Below, piece after piece: positions 10,401-20,897 of a stretch of DNA of 64,000 nt. A model generated the notes under the pieces. That model searched no databases, had not been told where the DNA came from, and saw only the letters and a program-made list of their open reading frames with translations. The translations under genes were made by a program, and so were the position numbers. The DNA is from Oscarella lobularis (lineage: Eukaryota > Porifera > Homoscleromorpha > Homosclerophorida > Oscarellidae): NCBI RefSeq assembly GCF_947507565.1, contig NC_089175.1:5073733-5137732 (forward strand), read 5' to 3'. Position 1 is the stretch's first letter; the number at the start of each line of letters is the position of its first letter.

Positions 10401-12386
10401 TTTATCTATCCTTCCATACCTTCTTCCCACACTAAAAATATTCTCGGCAGAGCCCTGTAAAACTCCTGCTCTAAAAACCCACAACATACGGTCTTGCGTT
10501 TGTAACAGTAAAATGAAATGCAAAGGCGTGATCAATCTGTATGATTGAGGAAGAGAAGAATACTTGATCATCGATGATAATATTCATCATCATCGCCATC
10601 AAGTACCCTTCTCTTTTTTCCTTCACGTTGCACTCTGCTTTGTATTTTACTGTTACACCTGCAATTTTATGCAAGACAAACCGAGACATTTTTCCAAACA
10701 AAAACTTGTTTATAAATGCTTAGGAATGCGGTGCTTTAAGCAAATGCTGCAACAGCTCTACTTGCTTGCTGCAGCCCGGATCCCAGTGTGCGAACGGACT
10801 TTGCTGCAATACTAGCGAGTGCTCGGTGAGTCCAGAGACTGTCACCGATCGCACAATCTTGCTTACTGTTTTTTGTTAGTTTTTACCTGAAGGAGTTCCA
10901 TGTCGGGAAGGGGCGACACTGTGCGACTTGACGGAATATTGCTCGGGCGATAACGGAGAGGTATAGACTTCGTTTGCATGGCTTACTATCAACTCTGGAG
11001 TGCTTTCAGTGCCCGGCAAACCTTCACCTGCAGGACGGGACGGCGTGCTTTGATTACGTTGAAGTTAGCAGCAATAGACCAAGGTTTTGCTTTTCTCACT
11101 CTCTTTCGCCTATAACAGTGCCAGTCTAACGGGACGGCGTGCTTTGATCGCGTTGAAGTTAGCAGCAATAGACCAAGGTTTTGCTTTTCTCATTGTCTTT
11201 TAGTCAAAATGCTACGACGGAGGGTGCAACAGCCGCCTAAAACAGTGCCGGTCTATTTGGGGATCTGGTGAATTGTAACGTCACCTTTTCACTGAGTGAC
11301 TGACGGGATCTTTTTAATTAAACAGACGCAATTGTCTGTTATGCTCTTAACGTCGGAGGAGACCAATTCGGATTTTGCGCACGAACTAATGGTACCTTTT
11401 TTGCGTGCGAAGCCAAGTACAAACTTTGTAATACATGTATGAGAGCATCTTCTGTTAATTAATCTCTACAGAGATCAGCAATGCGGGCTCCTCTTTTGCT
11501 CAAGAGGATCCACCGATCCAATACTTCGGCAAGAAGCTAACACAGTGTCTATTTCCTCAAGCACTGGTTGTCGGTAGGAAAGGGATTTTCTAGTTCTGAG
11601 CATAGATAAATTGAAATTAGGGGAGCCTACACGGCTGATGGAGACGAAGAGACGCCTGTAGTAGGAATGGTTAACAACGGAATTACTTGCGGCCCAGAAG
11701 AGGTGCAATCCTTTGCGTGTGTATTGTACAGTTTGTCTAGATGTGCTGTCACAAATTTGATAACTGACGCCAGCATTATTAATTTCAGATTTGTCTCAAT
11801 CAACAGTGCATGCATCTGAGTACAATAGTAAAGCCTTGCCCGGTCGGAGAAAATCGCCAAATTTGCTCGGGAAACGGGGTGTGCAACAGTAACAACGAGT
11901 GCTCGTGCAGCGAAGGATACTTTCCTCCCAACTGCACAGTCGCGCCGACGACTGCGTTAACTGCTGCTCCTACAACTGAGGCAGTGACGACAGCTTTACC
12001 AACGACCGCCTCAGTGCCGACGACGACAGAGCCTACGATTACTGCTTTGCCGGCTACGACTCCGTCAGTATCTGCAGCCGCTCTGACGACTGTGACGACA
12101 GCTGCTCTTTCAACGACGACTGGAAAATTAACGACATCCACTACAAAAGCTGTGCTTTCTGCAAAGCCTGCAACCACTGCTTCACCAAAAACTACTCTGC
12201 TACCGACTATGGAAAAGCCTGCGACCACTGCGCCTACCACAAAGACTGCAACTACTAAATCGCCAACGACAGCTACTACAGAGCCAGTAACGACATCTGA
12301 ACAAACGACTGCTGTGTCAACAACCGTAGAGCCTACCAATGAAACAAAAGGTAATCTTCGTTCATGAAATTTATTTGTTTGTATGC

Positions 12387-12445
<59 letters not shown>

Positions 12446-12448
12446 TTT
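12387..12448. repeat. (TTTA)n microsatellite in an ADAM-A intron
   Basis: About 15 uninterrupted TTTA units ahead of the acceptor before the TM exon. The same intron of copy B has a shorter run at about 28011-28048. Confidence 0.95.
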
Positions 12449-13007
12449 TCTTTGTGCCTAGAAGGTGGTGGCATGACTTTTGCTCTGGCTATTGGACTTC
12501 CGGCTATTGCTCTATTGCTGATTTTTGTGATAACTGTCATTTGCTTGCGAAGAAGACGACAAACGGTAAATATTGCAAAAGGAAAGGGCGATGATCCAAA
12601 GTACTATTCCCCTAAACAAAAGTGGCAAATGGCTGACATGGATGAAACAATAACCACGCAAATGAGACTCGAAACGCTGTCTAGCAAAACGGCCGAAAAT
12701 CCAGCTTATTCTAGCGTTGATCCAGTGCACAAAACGGCCACAGCTTATTCCAGCGTTGTTGCAGTCGATCCAGTGCACGAAGCGGCTGAAAATCCAGCTT
12801 ATTCTAGCGTTGTTGCAGTCGATCCAATATACGCTACTGTTTTAGAAAATGAGAGCCGCTAGGCTGAACGTAGACTGTGATGGGGAAAAGTCGCCGTACA
12901 GTGAAAATGAAAATCCAGCATGCGGGCCTCCTTGATCGAAATTATGACAAAGGTGCATGCTTAGGGGCCCATGCTTATTAGTCTCTTCTTCTATCTATGG
13001 TCATACT

Positions 13008-13826
13008 GTACTTTGTGTTGTATTTATCCCCAGACACACATAACACGTGATACGTAAGATGTCCGGATATCAGGTCTGATATTCTGTCTTCGACGTTCGC
13101 CGCTGCTTTCTTTCTCGCCTCTCTCTTTCGTCCCCGTCTCGTCGCCGTAAACAGTGGATCAACGATTTCTTTGAGCACTAAACAACTGCAGCGCTCTCCG
13201 CTTTCTCGCGCTCCAGTCGACGTGCGGCGTCGTCGAACCGCCTCGCGTCGCGTGCAACGCGATGACGCCGTCGATCTACACGCACCGACGCGAATTCGAT
13301 CGTCTCGCCTTTGTCGTCGAATCGGACGCCGGTAAGACGATCGCTATCGAACGCGTGCTCGTGCGCGTCGAGAAAACAAATCGACGACTTGTCGCGCTCG
13401 AACCGCCGTCGCCGAAGCCGTCGATCCCGTTCAATATTCGCATCAAGACTTCGACGACGAAGAGGGCGGTACCGGTTCGACGCCTTCTACGCTATCGACG
13501 CTACGCCTGCGATCCCTGCCTGCGATCTCTCAACGAGCGTCGGACTCGTCTACGATCACGGATCCCGCTATCTTCCCCTAAGCATCTCCTCTTACATCTA
13601 TGCCCTAAGGATCTGGCTCTCGTCTCGCCTACTCTACGACTTTCTACGCGTCGTTACGCCGCCGTCGAGAGGCGAAACGACACTGGAACTCAATTCGACG
13701 GCATCGTTGACTCTAAACGTGAATCAACGATCGACTACGCCGATTCTTTTGACCGAATTGTCGACGAGCGTCGACGACGATGCGATCGTGTTCCGACGAA
13801 GCGAGGCGCCTTTTTACGGCTGATTG
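13008..13826 (+). pseudogene. FREM2-like gene, 5' copy 2 (truncated)
   Basis: It matches the intact FREM gene from about 50 bp before its start (TTGTATTTATCCCCAGACAC, AACACGTGA, AAGATGTCCG) to the base matching about 29587, where GCTGATTGG is followed by unrelated sequence. Several deletions break the frame: the signal peptide lacks Ala codons, about 35 bases are missing near 13180, and the YACDLS region and the segment before ACGAAGCGAGG are altered. It lies about 150-200 bp after the stop of ADAM copy A, the same order and spacing as ADAM B and the intact FREM gene, so ADAM and the FREM 5' end were copied together. Confidence 0.85.
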
Positions 13827-14218
13827 GTTCATGACTTGGGTCAAAGCACCCCTAATTATTTCTGGTATGGGGACAGCATCGTGCTTTCACTGTAGGAAGA
13901 TTCTCTCCCGTTGGTCGATTCGTCGTTCCAAGAAAAGGAAGGACTCGCTGTTCCACAAGTTTCTGAGGCTTTCGGCGCCTGAAAGACATCCGAAACGAGT
14001 TGCCTTTTCCGATTTTCGAAAACTACGGCCATGACCCAGGTACGGTTTGGGCACTTTGGGGGCCCCATCCTACTTCCCACCTGAAAATCGGGATGTGAGG
14101 GCTTGCCGCTACTATACCGGCGAGCAAAAGCTCCAAGAACTTAGCATTGAGTGATTGATTGTAAGTATAGGCAGCCGATGGGGCTCTTTTTGCCCAAGCT
14201 CACTCGCTGCTGATCAGC

Positions 14219-14800
14219 AAAATGACGACGCCCGTTGACGCTGTGAATCGATTGATAACGAAGAATTCCACCCCGACGATCGATTGAGAAACTTTCTCTC
14301 CACCGATCTAGCAGGTTCTATTCTAACCGCTTTGTTATTTTCCTGGTATTTTCTCGTCCAGGCGAACATTCTATTGGGACTAAACGCCCTTCACTACGTA
14401 GCAAGAAAGCTGTTCAAGACGGCGGAGGAAGCGCACGAGTGGCTCGACTACAACATCAACGATGTCTGTACACACGTCGGATACGAGAAAAATTGATAGC
14501 TAACAGGTTCAGGTCGGCTCCTGGCGTCCTATTCACTTCGCGTGCAAGTGGGGAAATGCGTTTGGCTTGCAGTGGCTACTACGTCATGGTGCGGAGGTCA
14601 ATTTTGAAACTCGGGCACGTCTCGCAGTCTCATTGTTACGCTAAAAATTATTTGTAAATTTTTTAGGGTAGATACACGCCGTATTTGTATGCATGTCATG
14701 ATGCGCCAGTTCCGTCAATAGATTTTGGCTGTGATTTGAAGAGAGTTCAGCAGCAGCAACAGCTATGGTGCTACCCCACAGTCAATAATTTAATTGACGT
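14219..14800 (+). pseudogene. Ankyrin gene relic 1 (CARD-ankyrin paralogue fragment)
   Basis: Pieces in several frames match exons of the gene at 1.2-4.3 kb: LRNFLST (14284) against LKRFLSTEKG; a linker with ALHYVARKLFKTAEEAHEWL (about 14380) against FVAGREFESAEEADEWL; and a full ankyrin unit with PIHFACKWGNAFGLQWLLRH (about 14525). Another piece with YTPYLYACHDA (about 14672) is cut short before FGCDLK. The CARD exon is absent and frames are not joinable, so this is a relic. It shares changes with relic 2 at 23.0 kb rather than with the CARD gene, so the two relics come from one paralogue. Confidence 0.75.
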
Positions 14801-14864
14801 CTGGCTGGATGGTCTCGCGCTTCTCTAAAGAACGGTCGCCCTAAAGACGCACTAGTGGCCTCTT

Positions 14865-15022
14865 TATGAGTTCGCCACGTACTTCGTTTCGTTTGCGATC
14901 CTGCTTCTGGCTTCGATTCTATTTGAGACATCTCGAGGAGAAAAAGGTAGACCACTCAGACTTACCCCAAGCGGGGAGGATGCTTAGTATACGGAGTCAT
15001 CCGCTCTAACTTCAAAGGTGAG
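14865..15022 (+). pseudogene. ADAM 5' fragment (exons 1 and 2 only)
   Basis: ATGAGTTCGCCACGTACTTC through GGAGAAAAAGGTAGACC repeats the signal-peptide exon of ADAM copies A and B with a 9-base deletion that removes part of the N-terminus. The following GGATGCTTAGTATACGGAG repeats exon 2 and here has a good donor (AAAG|GTGAGA). No prodomain or protease exons follow. The upstream 60 bases also match copy B. Confidence 0.8.
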
Positions 15023-15634
15023 AAACAATGAGCGATCTCCGGACGATCGATCTATGGGCAAGTGACAACTGGATGTGAAGTTGCTCAGCACTTGCGGTGA
15101 TTTGTCCTGCGCAAGCGATTAATTATTAATTAATTGATTAATGAATCCCGCTCTTTAGATAATTTGTCGCCGCGACGAGGCGCCTCCGAGTCTGGAACGT
15201 CTTTTAAAAGCCCATTATGCGATTTGCTTTAGAAAGGGCGTCCACAAAAAGGGAGGGAGCAGAAGCGGGGGGCGGCGGCTATTTAACGAAATGCGGTATA
15301 TACAGCACTCAACACTCAGCACCGCGACACTTCACTCGTCATAGTCTGGTGTCTCCTCAGCAAACATTTCTTTCATTCTGTAGGTGCATAATCCGAAAAG
15401 AATTGCTCACGCCAAGCTTCCGATTTGCGTTCATTTGCAGCAGAAACCGAAGAACAAAAATCAAGTGGATTCTCAATGAAATTATATAACGTTACCAAAC
15501 GCTACTTCAGTTTTGTTTCTCAAGGTAAGAAGCGTGCACGATTGGGCTCGATACCGGCTATACGTAGGCCTTAGCAGGAAGTGTACCGTGTATTTACTCT
15601 AATAAACGCCGTCCTCTAATAAACGACGCACTAT
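15023..15634. other. Intergenic before the FN3 gene
   Basis: An AT-rich run (TTAATTATTAATTAATTGAT) is near 15118 and ATAAACG is repeated just before the next ATG. No gene supported. Confidence 0.4.
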
Positions 15635-17943
15635 ATGAACAACTTTGATTTAGAACGCAAGATTTTGAGTTTCATCTTCTGGACTGCCTTTTTGAAGATC
15701 GTCGGATCCTCAGCAGCGCCAGCACCTCAGCCTCCAAGTGGCTTGATCGTCACAGCGCTGTGTGACAGCTGCTCTCCAGCTCAGCTTCGTGTGCAGTGGG
15801 AAGCCCTTCCAAAATCTGATGGCATAACTGCATATGAGATAAACTACAGCGGAGAAGAGTTTGATACCGATTTGCGTTCTGCTAACGCGAGCGGAAACGT
15901 CAACTTTACTGCTCTTGTACACTTGGAAGAATTTGTCGTTTATGACGTCCGAATTCGTGCCTATTCTCAAGGTGGTCCGAGCCCTTTCTCTCCATATCGG
16001 TCTGCAAGAACTTACGCAGGTTAAATTTGTTCTATTTACTGTTCAGTTATAAGGCACAATTTAATTAATTAGCTCCCAGCCGTAAACCCACCGTTGTCTC
16101 TATCGAAAACGTAAATGTGACGTCCTGTCAAACGAGCTGCGTTAGAGTCACTTGGTCCAATCCAGCTCAACAGGATGTTAATGGACTGTACTACGCGACT
16201 CAAATTCTTTGGCGCGCCGTAAATCCATCGTACATTACCTGTTTTGGCGACGACGGAGTTACTTTTGCAACGGTACGAAATGAAACGGACACGGCAGCTA
16301 CTATATGCATCTTGAAAAGGTTTTATGCAGATAGACATATACTTTTTCATAGCTATTGGCATTACTCTTTTTTTGTTCGTCTGCTGACTAAAGACTTGCC
16401 TGTGCCTTCAACGCCGGAAGTCGTTTATGGAAAAACTGTCTACGGCGACAGGGACGACGGAACGATTTTAACTTCCGAAAACAGTAAGGTTCTTATTTAC
16501 ATACCTTACATTTTAGCTAAGCGTACCACAGCATATCTTCAGTGAGTTCGTGTGACAGCGAATGCCCATCTAAAATTTAGAATTTCTGCCGTTTTTATTA
16601 TGGTCGGACTCGTTTAGATGAGGAGTTGTTATCTACAAACGTGTATAGCCTTTGCTCAGTGTAACCTGTGATCAGTGTAAACGATGCCTTCTTTTTTTAA
16701 TTTTAGAGCCGAGCGGAGCTCCTCAAAATGTAACCGTTTCGGCAGTACCAGGACGAAAAGAGCTTTTTGTGAAGTGGAGAGAACTGCGGTGCTTTGAAAC
16801 CAACGGTAAACTAAACAGGTATGTCGTTTACTTCACCGCAAACAACAGCACTGTGAAGTCATTAGACGTATCTCCCGAGTCTACGGTGTGTGCAAATTCT
16901 TGCAAAAGCTTAGATACGCGATAATAGTGCACTCTTATTCAGAGTGTTACTCTATCATACCTTGAGTCATTTACGCAGTACTCAGTGTGGGTGCAGGCTT
17001 TCACTGGTCGAGGAGGCGGTCCTTTTACCTCAGTTGTTCAGGCTATGACTTCCAGAGGTAAAACCATATAAAATTTGGTGGCTAAAACGTAGAAAAGCTT
17101 TGTTCCCTTTCTATAAAAGTAGTGTGTGGGTGTTTCTCTGCGGGTTCTGTCAATCAAACTTGTAGCGATGTAACGGGGCAGTGTCCATGCAGAAAAGGCG
17201 TCGAAGGACGAAATTGCGACATCTGCACACTATCTGGGAAACGCTTCTCTGACATCAGCGAATGCTTCGGTCAGTGCAACCCTTACTGCCTATTGCGCTC
17301 AATTTATACCTCGTCGACTGCTTCGCCAGGTACAACGCCGTCAGTAACTACAGCCGCGCCGACGACTGCGACGGCTTCAGCTCGTTCAGCAAAACCCGGT
17401 TTGGTAACGACAGCTGTGCAAACGACTGCCATGCCAGCAACCGTAGAGCCTACGAAGAAAGAGCCAGCGACTGTTCCCAACGAGCCAGATATCGTTGTCG
17501 ATGCCAAAAATTCCACATGGATAAGAGTAAAATGGTCTGTAATTCCTAATGGTGTTTTGACCAGCGTCGAAGCAAGCATTTCGTCCGGAAAGGAAGTCGT
17601 CAAAAACACAAGCAACGTCACGGGTGTATTTGAGTTCGGTGGTCTTGTACCGTACCGTATCTACACCATACGAGTACGCGCTTATTCCGACGTGGGAGCA
17701 AGTGGAATTGGCCTGACGAATGTCTCAACGTGCGAAGCAGGTTTTGAAAGAATTTATTACGTGTCAACCTGTACATGTATTTATTTTAATCGTTTAGCTC
17801 CTTTGACAGCGCCTATGATTCACAGGTGTCAACCTCTCCGGACAGACAGCTCTGACGATGAGCGAAGAGAAATTCGACTAAACTTTTCAGGCATTCGTAC
17901 ACGAGCGGAATGGCCAGACGTCGAGACAGCCGCCAGGCATTGA
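15635..17943 (+). CDS. Secreted fibronectin-III / laminin-EGF protein, multi-exon
   Basis: Start ATG 15635. The N-terminus has a hydrophobic segment (ILSFIFWTAFLKIVGSSAAP) fitting a signal peptide. FN3 domain 1 (to 16018) has LRVQWEALPKSDGITAYEIN and VYDVRIRAYSQGGPSPFS. After a short intron (donor GCAG|GTTAAA) FN3 2 begins PSRKPTVVSIENVNV and has VRVTWSNPAQ. FN3 3 begins PSGAPQNVTVSAVPGRKELF (about 16710) and ends in the exon with QYSVWVQAFTGRGGGPF (16945-17055). A laminin-EGF-like unit (CGCFSAGSVNQTC, GQCPCRKGVEGRNCDIC) and a Thr/Ala-rich linker follow, then FN3 4 (WIRVKWSVIPNG, YTIRVRAYSDVGASG). The last 45 residues are not FN3-like and no TM segment is found, so the 3' end may be truncated relative to an ancestral receptor. 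The Thr-rich linker resembles the ADAM stalk in composition. Confidence 0.65.
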
Positions 17944-18245
17944 GTGTCTATGCTTAGGTGAATATTTTTAGCAAGCGTTGTTGGTACTGTATGTTATTCA
18001 GAGCGCAAAGATCGAGACGTCACGGTGCTTCTTCGACTTCGTTGGAGGACGACATGACGAAATTTGCGAGGAGAGCAGCCGCGCGTAGATTGACGGCGTC
18101 GATCGTCGCGATCTGCAAGCAACGGTGGTCCTAGCTGCTATATCGTTTCTATTCGCTAGAAGGCTCTTGAGTCATTTTTGAGACGAGTGACGCGCTTATC
18201 ATGACAATAGAGACTAAAACGTACAACTCGAGTTCGGGGCGCGCA
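17944..18245. other. Intergenic, 3' flank of CTHRC1-like gene 1
   Basis: The last 90 bases (GGGTCATTTTTG-type, ACTAAAACGTACAACTC) are shared with the 3' flanks of CTHRC1-like genes 2 and 3, marking the end of the tandem unit. Otherwise nothing recognised. Confidence 0.5.
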
Positions 18246-18857
18246 TCACGTAATCACGGCTGGATATTCTTCAATGATAATGCGAGACACGGTTGACCAG
18301 CCGTTATGTACGCTTGCCCTGGGGTAGTTGTGGCATGCTCCGACGCGAACAGCGACATCCACTGGCCCAGCTGGCAGGTTGTCGCAAATGCCTACGATTT
18401 CACGATGACGACCTGTACTCAGCGAATTGATTTTCGTCTCATCGCCGTGCACGATTCCTTCGATAGTGTCGGGGGAAGTGCATTCGTTTCCATTGAAAGT
18501 GATGTACCATTTCGCGCAGCACACTGACGAATAGCAATCTCCATCCATAGTGGCAGCGTACGTCACTTTGAGCGCCGAGTTACTGGATTTCTTTGTTATA
18601 GAACACGACTATTGTTTCACAGAAATTTCTAAAATATTCTCTTTTTCTAGAATCGAATTCTTTAATACCCCAATAGCTCCAAATGACCGGGCTGTGTATT
18701 TCTTCCAAGCGCATTGGTTCCAGTTCTATAGCACATTATTAGCATTAGTAGCATGGCCTACTGTTTCAACTTGGCTTACGGTTGGACTGCAAGCCTGAAC
18801 AACGACGCTCAGGTAAAACGAAGCGAACCAAAGCAGAAGGCCGACGGTTGAAAGCAT
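18246..18857 (-). CDS. CTHRC1-domain secreted protein 1
   Basis: The minus-strand gene starts at 18857 (MLSTVGLLLWFASFYLSVVV, signal peptide). Exon 1 ends ...SQVET before an intron (GTAGGC...CTATAG) with a TACTAAT-like branch site. Exon 2 starts NWNQCAWKKY. A second intron (GTATTA...AATAG) leads to exon 3, with SALKVTYAATM, CCAKWYITFNG, VDVAVRVGACHNYP and WSTVSRIIIEEYP. This is the C-terminal non-collagenous domain of CTHRC1 (collagen triple helix repeat containing 1; NWKxCxWK, CCxxWYFTFNGxEC, GWxxVSRIIIEELP). No Gly-X-Y collagen stretch is present. In vertebrates CTHRC1 is secreted and acts on matrix and Wnt/PCP signalling; the same here is inference. One Cys of the core (KKSCDS in copy 3) is Ser here. 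Confidence 0.85.
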
Positions 18858-19692
18858 CGTTGGAATGACTTGATCGTTGGCAATGAACACTGGGTCTTTC
18901 GGCTACTGCTTTAGAAAGCAAGAGCCTGGTTAGATAACATCAGCGTTGATTCGCAAGCCTAAATAAGCTTCGTTTAGCACACAAAACCCCGGCTTCCGCT
19001 AAAACGACCGCAGTCGAAAGCCAAATACTAGATAAGCTCCGAGTCGGGAGGTTCGTCGCCGCCTAGTTTCGAAAGCGGCTTCCTCGATCAAGCGCCAGAC
19101 CATATTGAGTCGAGGCCAGAGCCATCATGCGCCATTGATGCCTCTTTTCGTTCTCTTTTCGTTCGGTATTATCACGTTAAGCGGAGAACGTTTGGCAGCA
19201 GAAAGAGTTTTGCGCCTCGGACACTTGCTCTCAGACGGTGAATCATTCAGTGGAGACGTTAAGGCGTTGTCGTACAGTCAAGTAAAGGGTGCAGGCATCT
19301 AGCCGTGCTCCGATTCCGGGGGTAGCACTGTAGATGTATTTATTTTCTCTATGGCTGTGAGCATTTCCTCCTGCTGATGTCGTCGCGGCTTTACTCCGCC
19401 GCAAGCATTATAATTCCTTCAGCCGCTGGAACTTCAGGTGGATCGAGTCAACCGAACGGCCTATATACGTGGGGAAGAACTACTACTGTAGTATCCATAC
19501 ACTGTAGTACACATGTACCTTACGCAATTGAGTGTGGCTGATTCGCGCACACGTGCAAATTAGCTTTTGGGCGCGCGTCACTAGAAGCTTGGGTCATTTT
19601 TGCAATGCGCTCATCATGCACTGACGCGCCGATCATGACAGCAGCACGCCAATCACATAGACTAAAACGTACAACTCAAGTTCGGGCTCGCA
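18858..19692. other. Intergenic between CTHRC1-like genes 1 and 2
   Basis: The left part is the promoter side of gene 1 (shared CTTTAGAAAGCAAGAGCCTGG, where genes 2 and 3 have a TATA box but gene 1 reads GATAAC). The right part is the 3' flank of gene 2. A short ORF at 19105-19302 has a signal-like start but no partner or homologue known to me, and is not called. Confidence 0.5.
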
Positions 19693-20345
19693 TCACGGGT
19701 TCACTGCCGGATATTCTTCAATGATTATTCGAGACACGGTTCCCCAGCCAGAATGTTTAGTTATAGTACCGTAGGTACAGTGGGAGCAGTCTGGATCTCC
19801 GAAGCGGCAGTCTCCGACGCGAACATCGACATTAACTGGCCCAGCTGGCAGGTTCTCGCAAATGCCTACGATTTCACGATGACGATTTGTACTCAGCTGA
19901 TTGTCTTGTCTATCGATGACGTGCACGACTCCATCGATAGTGTTGGGTGAAGTGCATTCGCTTCCATTGAAAGTGAAGTACCATTTCCCGCAGCACAATG
20001 TCCCCGAGCAATATACACTCATAGTGGCAGCGTACGTCACTTTGAGCGCCGAGTTGCACGATTTCTTTGTTATATTGCACGTCTAGTATGCGACGGGGGG
20101 AAAAGAATCTTTAAAAATGTTTTGTTCCAGAATCAAATGCTCGAATACCTTAACAGTCCCTACTTTCTGACTTCGGTACTCCTCCCAAGTGCATTGCTTC
20201 CAGTTCTAGCACATGATGCATCATTCAGATTTAGTGACATACAGTACAGTAGTAAAATTACTGTTTCAACTTAGTCGCAAGCATGAACATGGACGCTCAG
20301 GTAAAACGAGGCGAAGCAAAGCAGAAGGCAGACGGTTGAAAGCAT
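19693..20345 (-). pseudogene. CTHRC1-domain secreted protein 2, with a stop in exon 1
   Basis: Same three-exon plan as its neighbours: MLSTVCLLLCFASFYLSVHV signal peptide at 20345, NWKQCTWEEYRSQKVGTVK in exon 2, then CCGKWYFTFNGSEC, DVRVGDCRFGDPDC and GWGTVSRIIIEEYP. In exon 1, five codons before the first donor, HACD is followed by TAA where gene 1 reads CAA (Gln). No alternative donor before that codon keeps the frame obviously. Either the gene is dead, or it is spliced differently, or the base is an error. The mature domain is otherwise intact and has an extra Cys-containing insert (GDPDCSHC) compared with genes 1 and 3. Confidence 0.7.
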
Positions 20346-20427
20346 CGCTGTTTCTGAGAATGACTTGATCTGGCAATGAACGCCGGATCTTCCGGCTACT
20401 GCTTTTAGAAAGCAAACGTCTGGTTCG

Positions 20428-20434
20428 ATTTATA
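20428..20434 (-). promoter_or_regulatory. Candidate TATA box of CTHRC1-like gene 2
   Basis: TATAAAT on the minus strand, 83 bp before the start codon, at the same place and context (TATAAATCGAACCAG) as in gene 3. Gene 1 lacks it. Confidence 0.5.
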
Positions 20435-20897
20435 ACATCAGTCGTTTTAATTAAGTTCTGTAAAATCTCGCGGGCCTAGCGAACTTGAACCGATTAGCTA
20501 AAAGGAAGCCCGGGTTTTGTGTGCTAAACGCAGCTCGTTTAGATACGAATGAAATCCGTGGCCGGTGACCCTTTTAGCGGAAGCCAAAACAGTAAATAAG
20601 CTCACAGACAACTTGAAGGCGGTTTCCTCGATCAAGCACCACGCCGCATTCGGTCAAAGGCCACCGCAGACATTGATGCCTCTTTCGTTCGACGATGGGC
20701 TTATGGATTGCGTTGAAATGGGGTTACGATATCGCCGTCCTCGCGCACACGTGCAATTAACTTTTCGGCGCGCGTCGTTATAGAAGCTCGGGTCATTTTT
20801 GAGACCAGTGATTTTGCAGACGCGCTTGCTATGCACTGACGCGCCGATTCATGACACAATCACATATACTAAAATGAATACAACTCGCATCACTGGA
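20435..20897. other. Intergenic between CTHRC1-like genes 2 and 3
   Basis: Promoter side of gene 2 on the left and 3' flank of gene 3 on the right. CTCGATCAAGC and ATTGATGCCTCTT are shared with the gaps at 19.09 and 21.80 kb. No gene. Confidence 0.5.

Larger units (their letters stand above)
7870..10705. mobile_element. Composite repeat insertion in an ADAM-A intron (nested foldbacks)
   Basis: In copy B the intron after the exon ending EEGEECDCG is about 70 bp and runs straight to the exon starting with [10 protein letters not shown]. In copy A the same flanks are separated by about 2.8 kb. The extra DNA has no supported gene. It carries two foldback units (8450-8742 and 9193-10157), tandem repeats of about 29 bp and a tract with GGGGTC and CCGGAAAAG motifs. 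The donor (GCG|GTATCT) and the acceptor side are kept, so the insertion may be spliced out. No transposase is visible, so it is non-autonomous. Confidence 0.7.
5639..12862 (+). pseudogene. ADAM metalloprotease-disintegrin, copy A: damaged, catalytic Glu lost
   Basis: This is a full-length paralogue of copy B at 24.15 kb, colinear exon by exon: signal peptide [20 protein letters not shown], prodomain ([19 protein letters not shown] at 6435), metalloprotease, disintegrin ([11 protein letters not shown] at 10.74 kb), Cys-rich, EGF ([16 protein letters not shown] at 11.86 kb), Thr-rich mucin-like stalk, TM ([20 protein letters not shown]) and a cytoplasmic tail ending ATVLENESR. Damage: (1) the zinc site reads HALGHNLGMLHGD (7401-7439) where copy B has [13 protein letters not shown], so the catalytic Glu is gone; (2) the prodomain exon near 6000-6050 is 4 bases shorter than in B and runs into a stop; (3) the intron after the first disintegrin exon holds about 2.8 kb of inserted repeats; (4) part of a Cys-rich exon is duplicated. 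It could still be made as a pseudoprotease if the prodomain splices differently. Pseudogene is the likelier call. Confidence 0.75.

Noticed and set aside
11800-12339. Long minus-strand ORF rich in Val/Ala opposite the ADAM-A stalk
   Set aside because: It is the antisense shadow of the Thr-codon-rich stalk (ACG/ACA read as CGT/TGT). The plus strand has clear EGF and TM exons.
18730-18780. Apparent TAG stop before NWNQC in CTHRC1-like gene 1 (and the same in gene 2)
   Set aside because: TATAG and CTAG are intron acceptors. Gene 3 has CAG at the same place with a matching GTAAGC donor, so the stop is intronic.
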